Shown: in pieces, positions 52,901 through 61,073 of the stretch
Layout of the letters: every line of letters begins with the position of its first letter
Numbering within the stretch: position 1 is the first letter of the stretch
Assembly: GCA_017453125.1 (NCBI GenBank)
Contig: JAFTKS010000004.1
Span: 49,296 to 113,295 of the forward strand
DNA: 64,000 nucleotides
Direction of reading: 5' to 3'
Origin: Clostridia bacterium
GTDB lineage: Bacteria; Bacillota; Clostridia; Christensenellales; UBA1242
The notes under the pieces: generated by a model
The model's input: the letters and a program-made list of their open reading frames with translations, nothing else
Told to the model about the DNA's origin: nothing
Databases searched by the model: none
Program-made: the position numbers and the translations under genes

Positions 52901-54944
52901 CAATTACTGTAATTGTTGCTGTACTATTATAGTTTGTTGTTGCAGTAACTGTTGCAACACCAGCACTCTTTCCTTCAATCAATCCAGTATTTGGATCAAC
53001 CTCAACAATATCTTCGTCACTTGAAGACCAGAAAACTTCAATTCCTGATGGGCTATATGTTAATTGACTGAATTCGCCAACCTTGATTCTAAGTTTGCCA
53101 TCTACACCGCTAAGGATAGAAATTGGATAAACAACTTCCAAGTCATAGAAATAATTGTCATAATCTCCAGTAACTACTGGACTTCCAACTGTATTGAAGT
53201 CGTCTGGGATATATACTAATTGATAATTGAGGTATGGCATCTTGTCATTATTCTCATTATCAATTACCCAAACTGTATCAAACAACCACATTTCTTCGTA
53301 TTCTTCAACGCCTTGACTAATGCCATCTTCGTTGAATACAACTCTTTTTGAAACGTGAGATACAAAGTTTTCTTTGTTTGTCATTTCTTCTGAAGTCAAG
53401 CCATACACAATTGTCTTTGTATCATCAAAAGTAACGTCCTTGTCTACTCCAGCATTTTTAACAAAAAATTCTCCAATACCTTGATAAGTTGTAGCAGTAT
53501 CTTCTTCGTTTGCTACAAAGTTCAAGTTGTTTTTATTATAGTAAATACCAATTAGGTAACTAGCAACTTTTAAGTTGTCACCTTTATATTCATCAACAAC
53601 TACATCGTTATTAACACCGATTGCTCCACCAATTGTAGATTGAATAAGGCTTGCAGAATAGTTTGCTCTCAAGTCTGAGTAACAATCTTTGATATGTGCG
53701 CCTTGATAAGTTTGTAATGAGTCATTGTTCTTAACAACAAAATCATTCTTGGCATTATTTACACCAACAATTCCGCCGTATGTAACGCCCAACTCAGCAT
53801 CGCTACCGAAGTATACATTACCTCTAACGTAAGAATATACAACAGTGCCTGCAATGTTTTGACCAACAAGTCCGCCAACAACACCAGATACACCTTTGAT
53901 TGTTTCTACTGGAGAACCAGTACTTTCGTCAAAGCTTTTTTCGATTCCAAGAGTAAGGATTACACTAACTCTATCGATTCTAGCAACTTCTCTCTCAGAA
54001 ACTTCGATAGTTGAAGTCGAGCCATCTTCTTTCTCAATTGTTTTCACAACTTCAGTTTGAAGAGTTTCGTTCTTACCAACGATACCACCCAATACACCAG
54101 TTCTAATAGCTAGGTAAGCATCTTTGACTTCGATTCTCTCGATTGTTCCATAGTTCTCGGCTGCGATTGTTCCGAAAATACCATAGTCTCCGTTTGCGGT
54201 ATAATTCTCTAGTTTGAAGTTATACACAACAGCACCAGAATGAACAACTTCGAATAAACCCGCTCTCTCGCCTGTAAATAGGTTGTCTGCCTTGTCTTCC
54301 AAAGTGTTTCTATAACTAGCTCTATCGATGTGAATATTTGAAATAGTCATACCATTTCCATCAAATCTACCACTAAAGTGTCTTAGAGGAACCCAGTGAC
54401 CATTATTGATTTTGGAAGCATCAATATCGCTAATGAGTTTGTAACAAAGATTTGAATGATACTTCTCATATCCTGCGCCACCATAGTAAACGCCAGTTCC
54501 AGTTGTTACACCATTCTCATCAGTAACTGTGATTTCCTCACCCATACCGATTGCAGCAAGTTGCTCTACAGATGAAATGTAGTATGGAGACTCAACAGTT
54601 CCATCACCTACGATAACATCACACCACAAGTTACGGAATTTAACATTATCTGTTCTAACGTTAATTCTCGCAACGCCACCATTATTAGCAACAGCATTAT
54701 ATTGGCTAGCACTAGAATTGTACGAACCACTAACAACGCTCTCATCAGAACTTGTTACAGTTATCGTTGTAGATTTCTTTCTATTCTGATGATTGATATC
54801 TAGCGTGAAAGAATCTCCCTTGTCTCTATAAATAGAGGCACTGGAAATAGAAATTATTTCATTATCTCTAACAAGATAGAAGATTGCAAAGCCCAATGAA
54901 ACTGTTAGAATAATGACTAGCAAATAAACAATAAACTTCTTCAT
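49908..54944 (-). CDS. Giant Ig-like/GLUG-repeat surface protein
   Basis: A 1678-residue protein. A signal anchor occupies residues 4-26. A beta-helix-like region with GLUG-type repeats (GGIVGKN, VVGGLVGQN, GGAIGVNN) covers ~130-480. Bacterial Ig-like (Big_2) domains follow at ~636-685, ~995-1037 and ~1071-1105 (VDPNTGLIEGKSAGVATVT, VDSNGVVTGKGIGSTTIT), with other beta domains between, and a second GLUG region at ~1210-1580 (GAFVARG, AGGMIGYA, VGGVVGYATGA). No LPxTG or C-terminal membrane helix is present, so the N-terminal anchor probably holds it. SD GGGGGA. It is likely an adhesin or cell-surface scaffold. Confidence 0.9.
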   Translation of the reverse strand: MKKFIVYLLVIILTVSLGFAIFYLVRDNEIISISSASIYRDKGDSFTLDINHQNRKKSTTITVTSSDESVVSGSYNSSASQYNAVANNGGVARINVRTDNVKFRNLWCDVIVGDGTVESPYYISSVEQLAAIGMGEEITVTDENGVTTGTGVYYGGAGYEKYHSNLCYKLISDIDASKINNGHWVPLRHFSGRFDGNGMTISNIHIDRASYRNTLEDKADNLFTGERAGLFEVVHSGAVVYNFKLENYTANGDYGIFGTIAAENYGTIERIEVKDAYLAIRTGVLGGIVGKNETLQTEVVKTIEKEDGSTSTIEVSEREVARIDRVSVILTLGIEKSFDESTGSPVETIKGVSGVVGGLVGQNIAGTVVYSYVRGNVYFGSDAELGVTYGGIVGVNNAKNDFVVKNNDSLQTYQGAHIKDCYSDLRANYSASLIQSTIGGAIGVNNDVVVDEYKGDNLKVASYLIGIYYNKNNLNFVANEEDTATTYQGIGEFFVKNAGVDKDVTFDDTKTIVYGLTSEEMTNKENFVSHVSKRVVFNEDGISQGVEEYEEMWLFDTVWVIDNENNDKMPYLNYQLVYIPDDFNTVGSPVVTGDYDNYFYDLEVVYPISILSGVDGKLRIKVGEFSQLTYSPSGIEVFWSSSDEDIVEVDPNTGLIEGKSAGVATVTATTNYNSTATITVIVEKIAYSFTGPDTLYLFVNDTLAHNIELSPTPVGNDANNSINYTIADDSIIGLSADKKSVVAKKVGETTLTAEFMGASITCKVVVSEKPETNLALKAEDKNPLYITGYINTMQLNGTINITGNNGYALKATTKSGSGVVDYSLAGNTLSYTIKNIGTQVIEVTASGEDAVNKYNGSVYIYFTIKDSQSVTLTTSSSTIRGYYDTMTKNGTITVTNSASANLSYNVSTSNASVVTATTNGNSIKYSIIKTGTATLTITVATPNYQGTAYVYFDIMKTNVVVPTETISITSSLTIYQGSTATISHSGTNYTIKSWTSANNSIATVDSNGVVTGKGIGSTTITATTTTGKKAYCTVYVKAVSTVSLSITPATKTMYVGDTYQMTASGNWQTLTWSSSNNGAVTVDSNGLLTAVAIGNSTITAIAKDANGYTATRRATITVVERPVTISLAVSPSQYVSVTEQVTVTATLSDGSDAGNIVVSGSKSGSISSNFLGPNTITFTPSVVETITVTVTKGSASASVTIYVSEYKGYSKYIYNLAQLNAVRYYPNNEFIVMNDIDVSSMNPWIPIGTKSQPFKGKISGNTSQITISGINVTGQTYASLFGYTSGATISKLYISDSLFDGTYAGAFVARGKATISYCSVLNSTITAQNSAGGMIGYAETGSAVSGCTTSNCTITATKSSGACVGGVVGYATGATVNNCNVSGGKVQLSSSAHGYAGGIVGKLNATAITSALVGSANSVTISANMTDNDYAGGIVGSIGGTSATCSINIATVKSASIKGYYAGAVGGEMNISTSITLKFSTGSKGYRGEDLTTADYEISVNRVGVKSGVTVTGEYAGGLFAAVPSGVIYNCYTHATLKGYSANSNRAGFVVQLKCSSGFGDKGGTGTAGVVRYSYSAVTFAGSGNKPMAVCAGEPHQKYATGKRVYGFVMNYVFYDASGKAYYNPAYDYGLFSKDDVVDAKCSATSIKKANTYSGKGFSSSVWKITDGSYPTLKNERV

Positions 54945-55030
54945 TTTTCCCCCATTTTATGCAAAAGTGCCTTACAGGATTCCACCATTTGATTCTGTGC
55001 ACACTTTTTGCACTAAATTTACTTACATAT

Positions 55031-55059
55031 ATAATACAATATCTTGGAGTATTTGTCAA
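55031..55059 (-). promoter_or_regulatory. Sigma-A promoter of the giant surface-protein gene
   Basis: Minus strand TTGACA (55059-55054), 17-base spacer, TATTAT (55036-55031). The leader of about 80 bases contains an AAAAGTG/CACTTTT stem. Confidence 0.8.
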
Positions 55060-55150
55060 TAGTCAAGTCGGTTATTTTAGTTTGAGCAATTAGATAATTT
55101 TCTTGCCAAAACCCAAAAGAAAAAGCCTAAAGACTCCAAACCAAGAAACA

Positions 55151-55181
55151 AAAAAAGAGAAGCACAATACTCCTCTTTGAT
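55151..55181 (-). terminator. Terminator of the zinc-ribbon gene
   Basis: Minus strand CAAAGAGGAG pairs imperfectly with CTTCTCTTT, then TTTTTTG. Confidence 0.65.
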
Positions 55182-55206
55182 ATTTTAAATTATTAAGTTA
55201 AAAAAA

Positions 55207-55743
55207 TTAATACAAATCGTCATCGTCGTCTTCGTCTAAATCTTCTTCGTCGTCATCGTCGTCTTCAAAGTCGTCTTCATCATCGAAGTCATCTGAGAAA
55301 TCATCGTCCAAATCATCAGAATCGCTCTCTTCGTCTTCGTCTGAATCGTCAAAGTCAGAGTCATCAAGATCTTTTGCAAATGCACCCTCTAATTCCTCAT
55401 CAATCTCGTCATCTTCTTCAATTGGAAGCAGATCAAGTTCTTCGTCATTATCGTCGGCATTATCAACAAACCCTCTCCAATCTGGTTCGTCGTCTTTGGA
55501 AGAATCAACTTGTTCTTCCCTGCAAGTTGAACACATATGTTCGCCAGGATTGATATAATTCACTTTGCAAATTGGGCAGATTTCCATTCCTTCTTCCATC
55601 AATTCCAATTCTTCAAGATCACTCTCTTTCAAGATCCCCGCTTTCATTTCGCTCTTGCACACATCGCAAAATTTGTCTTTCTTCAAGATATAATTAAGTT
55701 CACATCTTGGACATTTAATATATTGCATTCCTGTATTTTTCAT
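55207..55743 (-). CDS. Double zinc-ribbon protein with polyacidic tail
   Basis: A 178-residue protein. Two Cys4 zinc ribbons lie at ~10-32 (CPRCELNY...CDVC) and ~56-75 (CPICKVNY...CSTC). From ~85 to the end the chain is almost wholly Asp/Glu with some Ser, ending DEDDDDDLY. The acidic tail recalls that of RNA polymerase delta (RpoE), but the folded part differs; binding to polymerase, ribosomes or basic proteins is a guess. SD GGAG 7 bases before the ATG. It is transcribed alone, between spo0A and the giant surface gene. Confidence 0.82.
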   Translation of the reverse strand: MKNTGMQYIKCPRCELNYILKKDKFCDVCKSEMKAGILKESDLEELELMEEGMEICPICKVNYINPGEHMCSTCREEQVDSSKDDEPDWRGFVDNADDNDEELDLLPIEEDDEIDEELEGAFAKDLDDSDFDDSDEDEESDSDDLDDDFSDDFDDEDDFEDDDDDEEDLDEDDDDDLY

Positions 55744-55900
55744 AATTACTCCATCAAGTGAATTTTGAAACTATCCTAGTTTATCTAAGTATTATGAAAA
55801 TGTAAACTATTTTTATACATTTTCTCTAAATTTTTGAAAAACTATATTCTATAATTGTGAATTATTAATATAATTATAGCAATTACATACTCTAATTGTT

Positions 55901-55934
55901 AAAAAAAGAAACCAAGCAAACATTCTTGATTTCT
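55901..55934 (-). terminator. Terminator of spo0A
   Basis: Minus strand AGAAATCAAG pairs with CTTGGTTTCT (one mismatch), then seven T. Confidence 0.75.
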
Positions 55935-55972
55935 ATCTTTATAACTATTAACTTCGTAAAACCTTAAAATTT

Positions 55973-56761
55973 CTATGCACCTTCTATTAACATCTTATCT
56001 GCAACAAGAGCAATGAATTCGCCGTTGGTTGGCTTTTCATTATTACCATATACTCTTATGCCAAACAAATTATTAATATTCTCTATCTTTCCTCTATTCC
56101 AAGCAACCTCTATAGCGTGACGAATTGCTCTTTCTACCTTACTTGCAGAAGTATCAAACTTACTAGCAATTGATGGATATAATTTTTTAGTAATTGAATT
56201 GATAATTTCTGGACTATCGATTGCCATTTTGATTGCCTCTCGCAAGAATTGATAGCCCTTGATATGAGCAGGAATGCCAACAGTTATGAATATGTTGGTA
56301 ATCCTCTCGTCCAAGCCTTTTGTTTTTGATTTTGTAAAAATAGGAGTGGCAACGTTCTGAGCACGATTAGGCAAAAATTCGTCTTTGATGATATCTTCAA
56401 TTCTGCTCTCCAAAACTTCATAATTAATTGGTTTGAGCATATAATAAGACACTCCCATTCCAAAAGCCTTCTGGATAAAGCCTTCGCCAGATAGTGCAGA
56501 TATAACTATAATTTTGGGCTGATGTTCAAGACCAAGTCTTTGAATTTCCGTAATCAAATCAAAGCCGTCCGCATTAGGAATAACAATGTCTGTCAACACT
56601 ACGTCCACTTCATTATCTGATATGTACTCTACAGCGTCTACAATATTTCCAAAACTCCCCACAACCCTAATTGTTCTACTTTCCAAAAAGTAATCCTTGA
56701 CACCTTGACAAATATTTTCGTTACTATCTACAACCACAATTTTTGTTAATTTTTTTTCCAT
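55973..56761 (-). CDS. spo0A: Sporulation master regulator Spo0A
   Basis: A 262-residue response regulator. The receiver domain (1-125) has phospho-acceptor Asp58 in VVLTDIVIP, the Thr/Ser switch in VISALS and Lys in MLKPINYE. The Spo0A DNA-binding domain (~150-262) has the exact family signature SKVERAIRHAIEVAWNRG. Phospho-Spo0A starts sporulation and controls stationary-phase genes by binding 0A boxes. At the metal site it reads VVVDSN (Asp12, Ser13) where Spo0A normally has two Asp. SD AGGAG. No spoIVB is adjacent, though it usually precedes spo0A. Confidence 0.96.
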   Translation of the reverse strand: MEKKLTKIVVVDSNENICQGVKDYFLESRTIRVVGSFGNIVDAVEYISDNEVDVVLTDIVIPNADGFDLITEIQRLGLEHQPKIIVISALSGEGFIQKAFGMGVSYYMLKPINYEVLESRIEDIIKDEFLPNRAQNVATPIFTKSKTKGLDERITNIFITVGIPAHIKGYQFLREAIKMAIDSPEIINSITKKLYPSIASKFDTSASKVERAIRHAIEVAWNRGKIENINNLFGIRVYGNNEKPTNGEFIALVADKMLIEGA

Positions 56762-57165
56762 TTCCCTTATTCTCCTAAATAAATTTATTTTAATTTTTCT
56801 TTTTTAATTTTTTAATTTTTTGTCATCTATTTTGTGAACTATTTTCAAATTAAACTAAATTAAAATTATTTTTTTAAATCGATTTTAAAAACAATTAAAA
56901 TATACCATATTATTCAAAAACTTAGCAAATTGCAACAAAGCAAAAAAATGGCTATTTAATAGCCTTTTTTAAACAAAATATAATTAAATGTCGAATAATA
57001 TAATAGGAATAAATTATGGTATTTTTTATGACAAATTTTGCAAAAACGATAGGTTTTTGTTTGTAAAAAAATCTCTAAAAATTTGACATAATACGCGTGA
57101 AGACACAAAAAAAACGAGCAGAAATCTGCTCGCCTTGCTAACACGTTTTTCAAAAACTATCTATT
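56762..57165. other. Intergenic region upstream of spo0A with two terminators
   Basis: 404 AT-rich bases. A hairpin at 56942-56970 (GGCTA/TAGCC, T-runs on both sides) and the terminator at 57107-57132 bracket about 135 bases in which I find no convincing gene or RNA. The spo0A promoter must lie in 56762-56940, but I cannot assign boxes, nor a clear 0A box. Confidence 0.5.
57107..57132 (-). terminator. Terminator of the DUF5050-like lipoprotein gene
   Basis: CGAGCAG/CTGCTCG stem with AAAT-type loop; on the minus strand eight T follow. Confidence 0.9.
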
Positions 57166-58611
57166 TTAGTCGATGTGCGGAATATATACTATTTCGTCGC
57201 CCTCATTCTCAGGTTCTTCTGGTTGAGTTGGGGCTTTTGGAAGATCACCATTCTCAAATACACCTACGAATCTTTGCTCGAATTCTTCATCGGTTGTGAA
57301 GTTCTCTTCAAAGTAATTTAGATAATAGTTTGTATCTCCATTCTCAGCAGTGTACTGAGCATAAACATAAATTCTTCTATTATCAAAATCGATAAAGTTA
57401 CTATTTGTAATCAAAGTAATTTTGCTATCATCATAAGCATTCTGAGGATCAGACATTGATCTAATATCAAATCTAATCAAATCCCCTTCAGATACATAAT
57501 ACGCATAATTTCCAAAGACTCCAATAATTTCTCTGGACGCATTTTGAATCTTTACAGGTTCGGTAGTACAATCACCTTCTAGTCTCCACATTGCAGAGCC
57601 TTTTGATGCAACAATCAAATCATTACCGTAATCAACAAAATGATATGAATCATACTTTGAGTATGTTAATTGAATTTCTTTTGCATCTTTCCAAGAAGTT
57701 TCGATAACCTTCTTGTACAAACACTCTTCAGGTTTTCCTGCACTTGTGTAAGAATAATAAATTGTATCCTTGGTTACATGTTGAATTGTATAAGTTTCTT
57801 CAACACCCAAATTCATAACAGCAGTCTCGCCTGTTGCAATATTCATACAACAAACGGCATTACCTGCATAATTTGCTTTGGAAACTTTATCAACAGTCTC
57901 ATCAATTTCACGAGTAAATACTACATACAAATTATTGAAGTTTGAACGAGAATCCTTGTAAACATAATCGCTCTCAGAAAGGATTGCGTGAGACAATGAA
58001 TTGGATACCTTACCAACAACATCACCAGTTTGTGCATTGATAGAGATGATATTACCCGACTCATAAATTACCATATAAGTAGTTGTATCAATCTTATACA
58101 TAGCCCATTCCAATTCTGTGTCTGATGCAGATGTTACATAAAGAGTTTCGTCTTCTGTACCATCAATACCAACTCTGTGGAATTCAATTCTATCATTCTG
58201 AAGTTTTCCAGAATTGCTAAACTTCATATAAGGAGTTGCATAATAAATGAAATCATCAATTATTGCAAAACCACCTTGAGAGAAACCAACAATCTTTGAC
58301 ACAACGCAATCGGCATTCTTTAAGAATCCGTCAATATCTTTGTCAATCTCTCCATTAACTAATTTTGTTCTATAAATAGCACCTTTCTGAACTTTGCCTT
58401 CTTTGTTGTCGTCTTTTGTAAGTAGTGCTTGGTCAACGTAGCCATTGACAAAGTACAAATAATCACCTTTAACAACTGACATTCCGCCATTGCTAAATAC
58501 TGTAGCGTCAGTTGCTGGATTATCTGTTAGACCTTTCTTTCCACAACCAGTCAAACAAATTGTAACAGCAAGAAAGCACATCATAATTAGTGAAAATATT
58601 TTCTTTTTCAT
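57166..58611 (-). CDS. Lipoprotein with beta-propeller-like (DUF5050-type) repeats
   Basis: A 481-residue protein. The signal peptide ends in the lipobox CLTGC (Cys ~23). The rest has repeated DYLYFVN/DFIYYAT/NYAYYVS/RIYVYAQ strands, each after a Gly-rich turn, as in DUF5050 proteins thought to form beta propellers. A short Pro/Glu-rich tail (PTQPEEPENEGDE) ends the chain. It is probably an extracytoplasmic binding or scaffold protein; the ligand is unknown. ATG at 58611 (GGAG 10 bases upstream) is preferred over the Met at 58638, because the lipoprotein signal starts there. Confidence 0.82.
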   Translation of the reverse strand: MKKKIFSLIMMCFLAVTICLTGCGKKGLTDNPATDATVFSNGGMSVVKGDYLYFVNGYVDQALLTKDDNKEGKVQKGAIYRTKLVNGEIDKDIDGFLKNADCVVSKIVGFSQGGFAIIDDFIYYATPYMKFSNSGKLQNDRIEFHRVGIDGTEDETLYVTSASDTELEWAMYKIDTTTYMVIYESGNIISINAQTGDVVGKVSNSLSHAILSESDYVYKDSRSNFNNLYVVFTREIDETVDKVSKANYAGNAVCCMNIATGETAVMNLGVEETYTIQHVTKDTIYYSYTSAGKPEECLYKKVIETSWKDAKEIQLTYSKYDSYHFVDYGNDLIVASKGSAMWRLEGDCTTEPVKIQNASREIIGVFGNYAYYVSEGDLIRFDIRSMSDPQNAYDDSKITLITNSNFIDFDNRRIYVYAQYTAENGDTNYYLNYFEENFTTDEEFEQRFVGVFENGDLPKAPTQPEEPENEGDEIVYIPHID

Positions 58612-58850
58612 AATATATAAGCTCCATAAAAATTGCAATTATATCTGAGACAAGTATATATAAATAATCTACAAATTTTAGGTTAAAAATACCCAAATTT
58701 GATGCAATGTATACTTCTCACATTTTATTTACCCTTGTAGTTTAACAAATTAATTAGTTCTCGTCAATAATTTTAAGATTAGTTACCAATTTCTTTTTAA
58801 AACTTTTTTTAAAAAAATTATATAATAAAGGGTTTTTATTAGTTTCAAAT

Positions 58851-59975
58851 TTAATATATATCCAAATCTGACAATTGCGGAGTTTCTAACCCTTCGCCAA
58901 ATTTATATAAACTTGGAACAATCATTTTCTCTGGGAGATCTGACAATGCAAGTTCGTTGAGTTCAAGAACACAACTTGCTCCTTTTATGAATCTTTGTCT
59001 TGCATATGTAGTATCCGCATCTACCGTTTCATTGAATATTGCATCTAATTTTTCACTAGAAACAAACTCTTGCAAACGTTTCATAAAACTTTCTGTTTCT
59101 TGTGGAAAAAACTCTTTAAGAGCACGTAACTGTGAACCAACAAATGGATAAAGTATACCATCTGATGCCCGATCTGTAAACATAAATTCCATATCTAGAT
59201 TTGGAGCAAGATAAAAGTCGCCCTTGTCATTATATATAATATTCAAATTCTTGGCATCGCAGTCAATATCGCCACACAATGCAACCCTAAAAAACAACTG
59301 AAAAGCTAGGTCTTTTTTGAATTTCGATATTTTTTCTTCTGAGCAGTCAATACCCATTGTTTTTGCGACTTTCACAAATTCTTTATCAATAGTATCGAAC
59401 CATTGAACAATATTCGCGTCATACCTTTCTCTAAAGCCAATTGTTTGCAAATCTTCAATCTTGTAGCCATCTGGAACAACATCTAAAGACACAATTACAT
59501 CATAATCCTCAGGGTAAAGTTTTTCTTCATTTTTGAATTGTCCTGTTTGATACTTTAATGCAAAATTATATGCTGTATCAATGCCTAATTCGTTGGCAAC
59601 TCTACAACCAACACACTCCCCAACAACCGACAAATCCGACCTAGTTTTTTTCACCAAACAAGGTATGTGATTTGGAATATATGTCGATTCATACACACAT
59701 TTTGCCCTATTTGCGATAGCAGTATTAGGAATTAAATGATTGAAACTTGTCTTGTAATGGCAATTGGGGCTTTTGATTAGTTCCCTCAAAAATGGTTGAA
59801 GAAATACACTATCTTTAGGGGTTTTAAAATCCTGATAGGATTTTTCTGAACCTATCAAGGCGTTTAGGCCTTCGGAATTATCCACAAGCATTCCAAAAAA
59901 CTTATTCGAACTTCCCGTGTATTCTATATCATTGGAATACTTTTTGAAACGCCCTTCTAACTGTTTGTTATCCAT
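58851..59975 (-). CDS. HipA-like kinase, cluster member 3
   Basis: A 374-residue protein. N-terminal SNDIEYTGSSNKFFG and HYKTSFNHLIP match the neighbour at 60030-61073. RVANELGIDTAYN near 125 equals HipA's A..LGi block. The kinase signature is GDIDCDAKNLNII near residues 236-248 (catalytic Asp, Mg-binding Asn), followed by APNLDMEF near 260 (second metal Asp). The ATG at 59975 has GGAG 7 bases upstream. Last gene of a run of three related kinases on the same strand, 54 bases after the second. No HTH antitoxin is adjacent. Confidence 0.78.
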   Translation of the reverse strand: MDNKQLEGRFKKYSNDIEYTGSSNKFFGMLVDNSEGLNALIGSEKSYQDFKTPKDSVFLQPFLRELIKSPNCHYKTSFNHLIPNTAIANRAKCVYESTYIPNHIPCLVKKTRSDLSVVGECVGCRVANELGIDTAYNFALKYQTGQFKNEEKLYPEDYDVIVSLDVVPDGYKIEDLQTIGFRERYDANIVQWFDTIDKEFVKVAKTMGIDCSEEKISKFKKDLAFQLFFRVALCGDIDCDAKNLNIIYNDKGDFYLAPNLDMEFMFTDRASDGILYPFVGSQLRALKEFFPQETESFMKRLQEFVSSEKLDAIFNETVDADTTYARQRFIKGASCVLELNELALSDLPEKMIVPSLYKFGEGLETPQLSDLDIY

Positions 59976-60029
59976 ATTCAATCTCCACGTTATATTTACA
60001 TATTATCTTACTATTTCAATAAAATCAAA

Positions 60030-61073
60030 TTAGTTATTGAAGAACTCAAAATCAAAATCGCTATCAATAGGTGGAACAAGTCCATTTTCGTTATTATTCC
60101 ATTTTGATAGAGTCAAAAGAAACTTGGCATTATTTTTAATGATTTTGTGATATTTATCACAATATCTTTTCGGCATAAAAGAAACACTATTATACATAAT
60201 TTCCTCAATTCGCCCAGAGTTCAATGTTTTTTCTAGTCTTGATATAAACTCATTCCATATTTGTGGATAAGCCCTACGAACAAAGGAAACATTTCTGAGC
60301 ACAAAATCGATATAAAACCCTCCGAGTTTGCCCTCAAACATCATCTCCATATCAAAACTAGGAGCGACGCAAAAACTATCCTTATTATACATCATACCAA
60401 TATTTTTTGAATCGAAATCCATATCGTCACAAAATAAATTTCTGAATAAATATTGTCTTACAAAATCTTCTTTGAATTTTGCGATTGCTTGTGATTGGTC
60501 GGGAACAGAAATACATTCATCAATCAATATCAAAGGCAAATGCTTATCAAGCAAATCAAGGCAACGCTCTAAGTCATCATCTTCACTAAAATCAATTCCT
60601 AACATAATAAGAGAATCGATATTCATATCCTTAGGAACGAAATCAACCGACATAATTGCTTTTTGTGAATCAAATGAGCCTACAACTTCTTCATTATAAA
60701 CTGTATCAATACCAAGTTCGTTAGCAAGGCGACTTCCTACAATTTCTGAATAAGCAAAAATCGGCTCTGTATATTTGATTAAGCAATTAACACTTCTAGG
60801 ATAATATGCTGTGTCCGTATATTGCGGGTCAATCAATTCATTAAAATAGGTTTTATATGATGACTTTCCGCTTTTTAATTGATTAAATAACTCCGCAAAA
60901 AAGTAACTATCTTTGATTTGTTTTTCAGACCAAAAGTTTTTATTTTTCTTAATTTGTTTTTGAAATTCTGGAGTATTATCATCTACTCTTGCAAACCTTT
61001 TTAATGAAGCCCCAGAATACTGAATACTATTGGAGAAGTATTTCAAACGTTTATAAAAATCATTGTTTATCAT
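60030..61073 (-). CDS. HipA-like kinase, cluster member 2
   Basis: A 347-residue protein. FSNSIQYSGASLKRF starts the conserved N-terminal part, YKTYFNELI and SRLANELGIDTVYN follow, and the kinase signature is DDMDFDSKNIGMM near residues 217-229 with APSFDMEMMF near 236. ATG at 61073 has GGGGAA upstream and overlaps the end of the first kinase gene by 14 bases; longer in-frame starts would run deep into that gene. HipA-fold kinases usually phosphorylate proteins of translation; the target here is unknown. Confidence 0.78.
   Translation of the reverse strand: MINNDFYKRLKYFSNSIQYSGASLKRFARVDDNTPEFQKQIKKNKNFWSEKQIKDSYFFAELFNQLKSGKSSYKTYFNELIDPQYTDTAYYPRSVNCLIKYTEPIFAYSEIVGSRLANELGIDTVYNEEVVGSFDSQKAIMSVDFVPKDMNIDSLIMLGIDFSEDDDLERCLDLLDKHLPLILIDECISVPDQSQAIAKFKEDFVRQYLFRNLFCDDMDFDSKNIGMMYNKDSFCVAPSFDMEMMFEGKLGGFYIDFVLRNVSFVRRAYPQIWNEFISRLEKTLNSGRIEEIMYNSVSFMPKRYCDKYHKIIKNNAKFLLTLSKWNNNENGLVPPIDSDFDFEFFNN

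Noticed and set aside
56956..57153. A 65-residue frame on the minus strand upstream of spo0A
   Set aside because: It runs through the terminator hairpin at 57107-57132, has no Shine-Dalgarno and a composition typical of AT-rich noncoding DNA.
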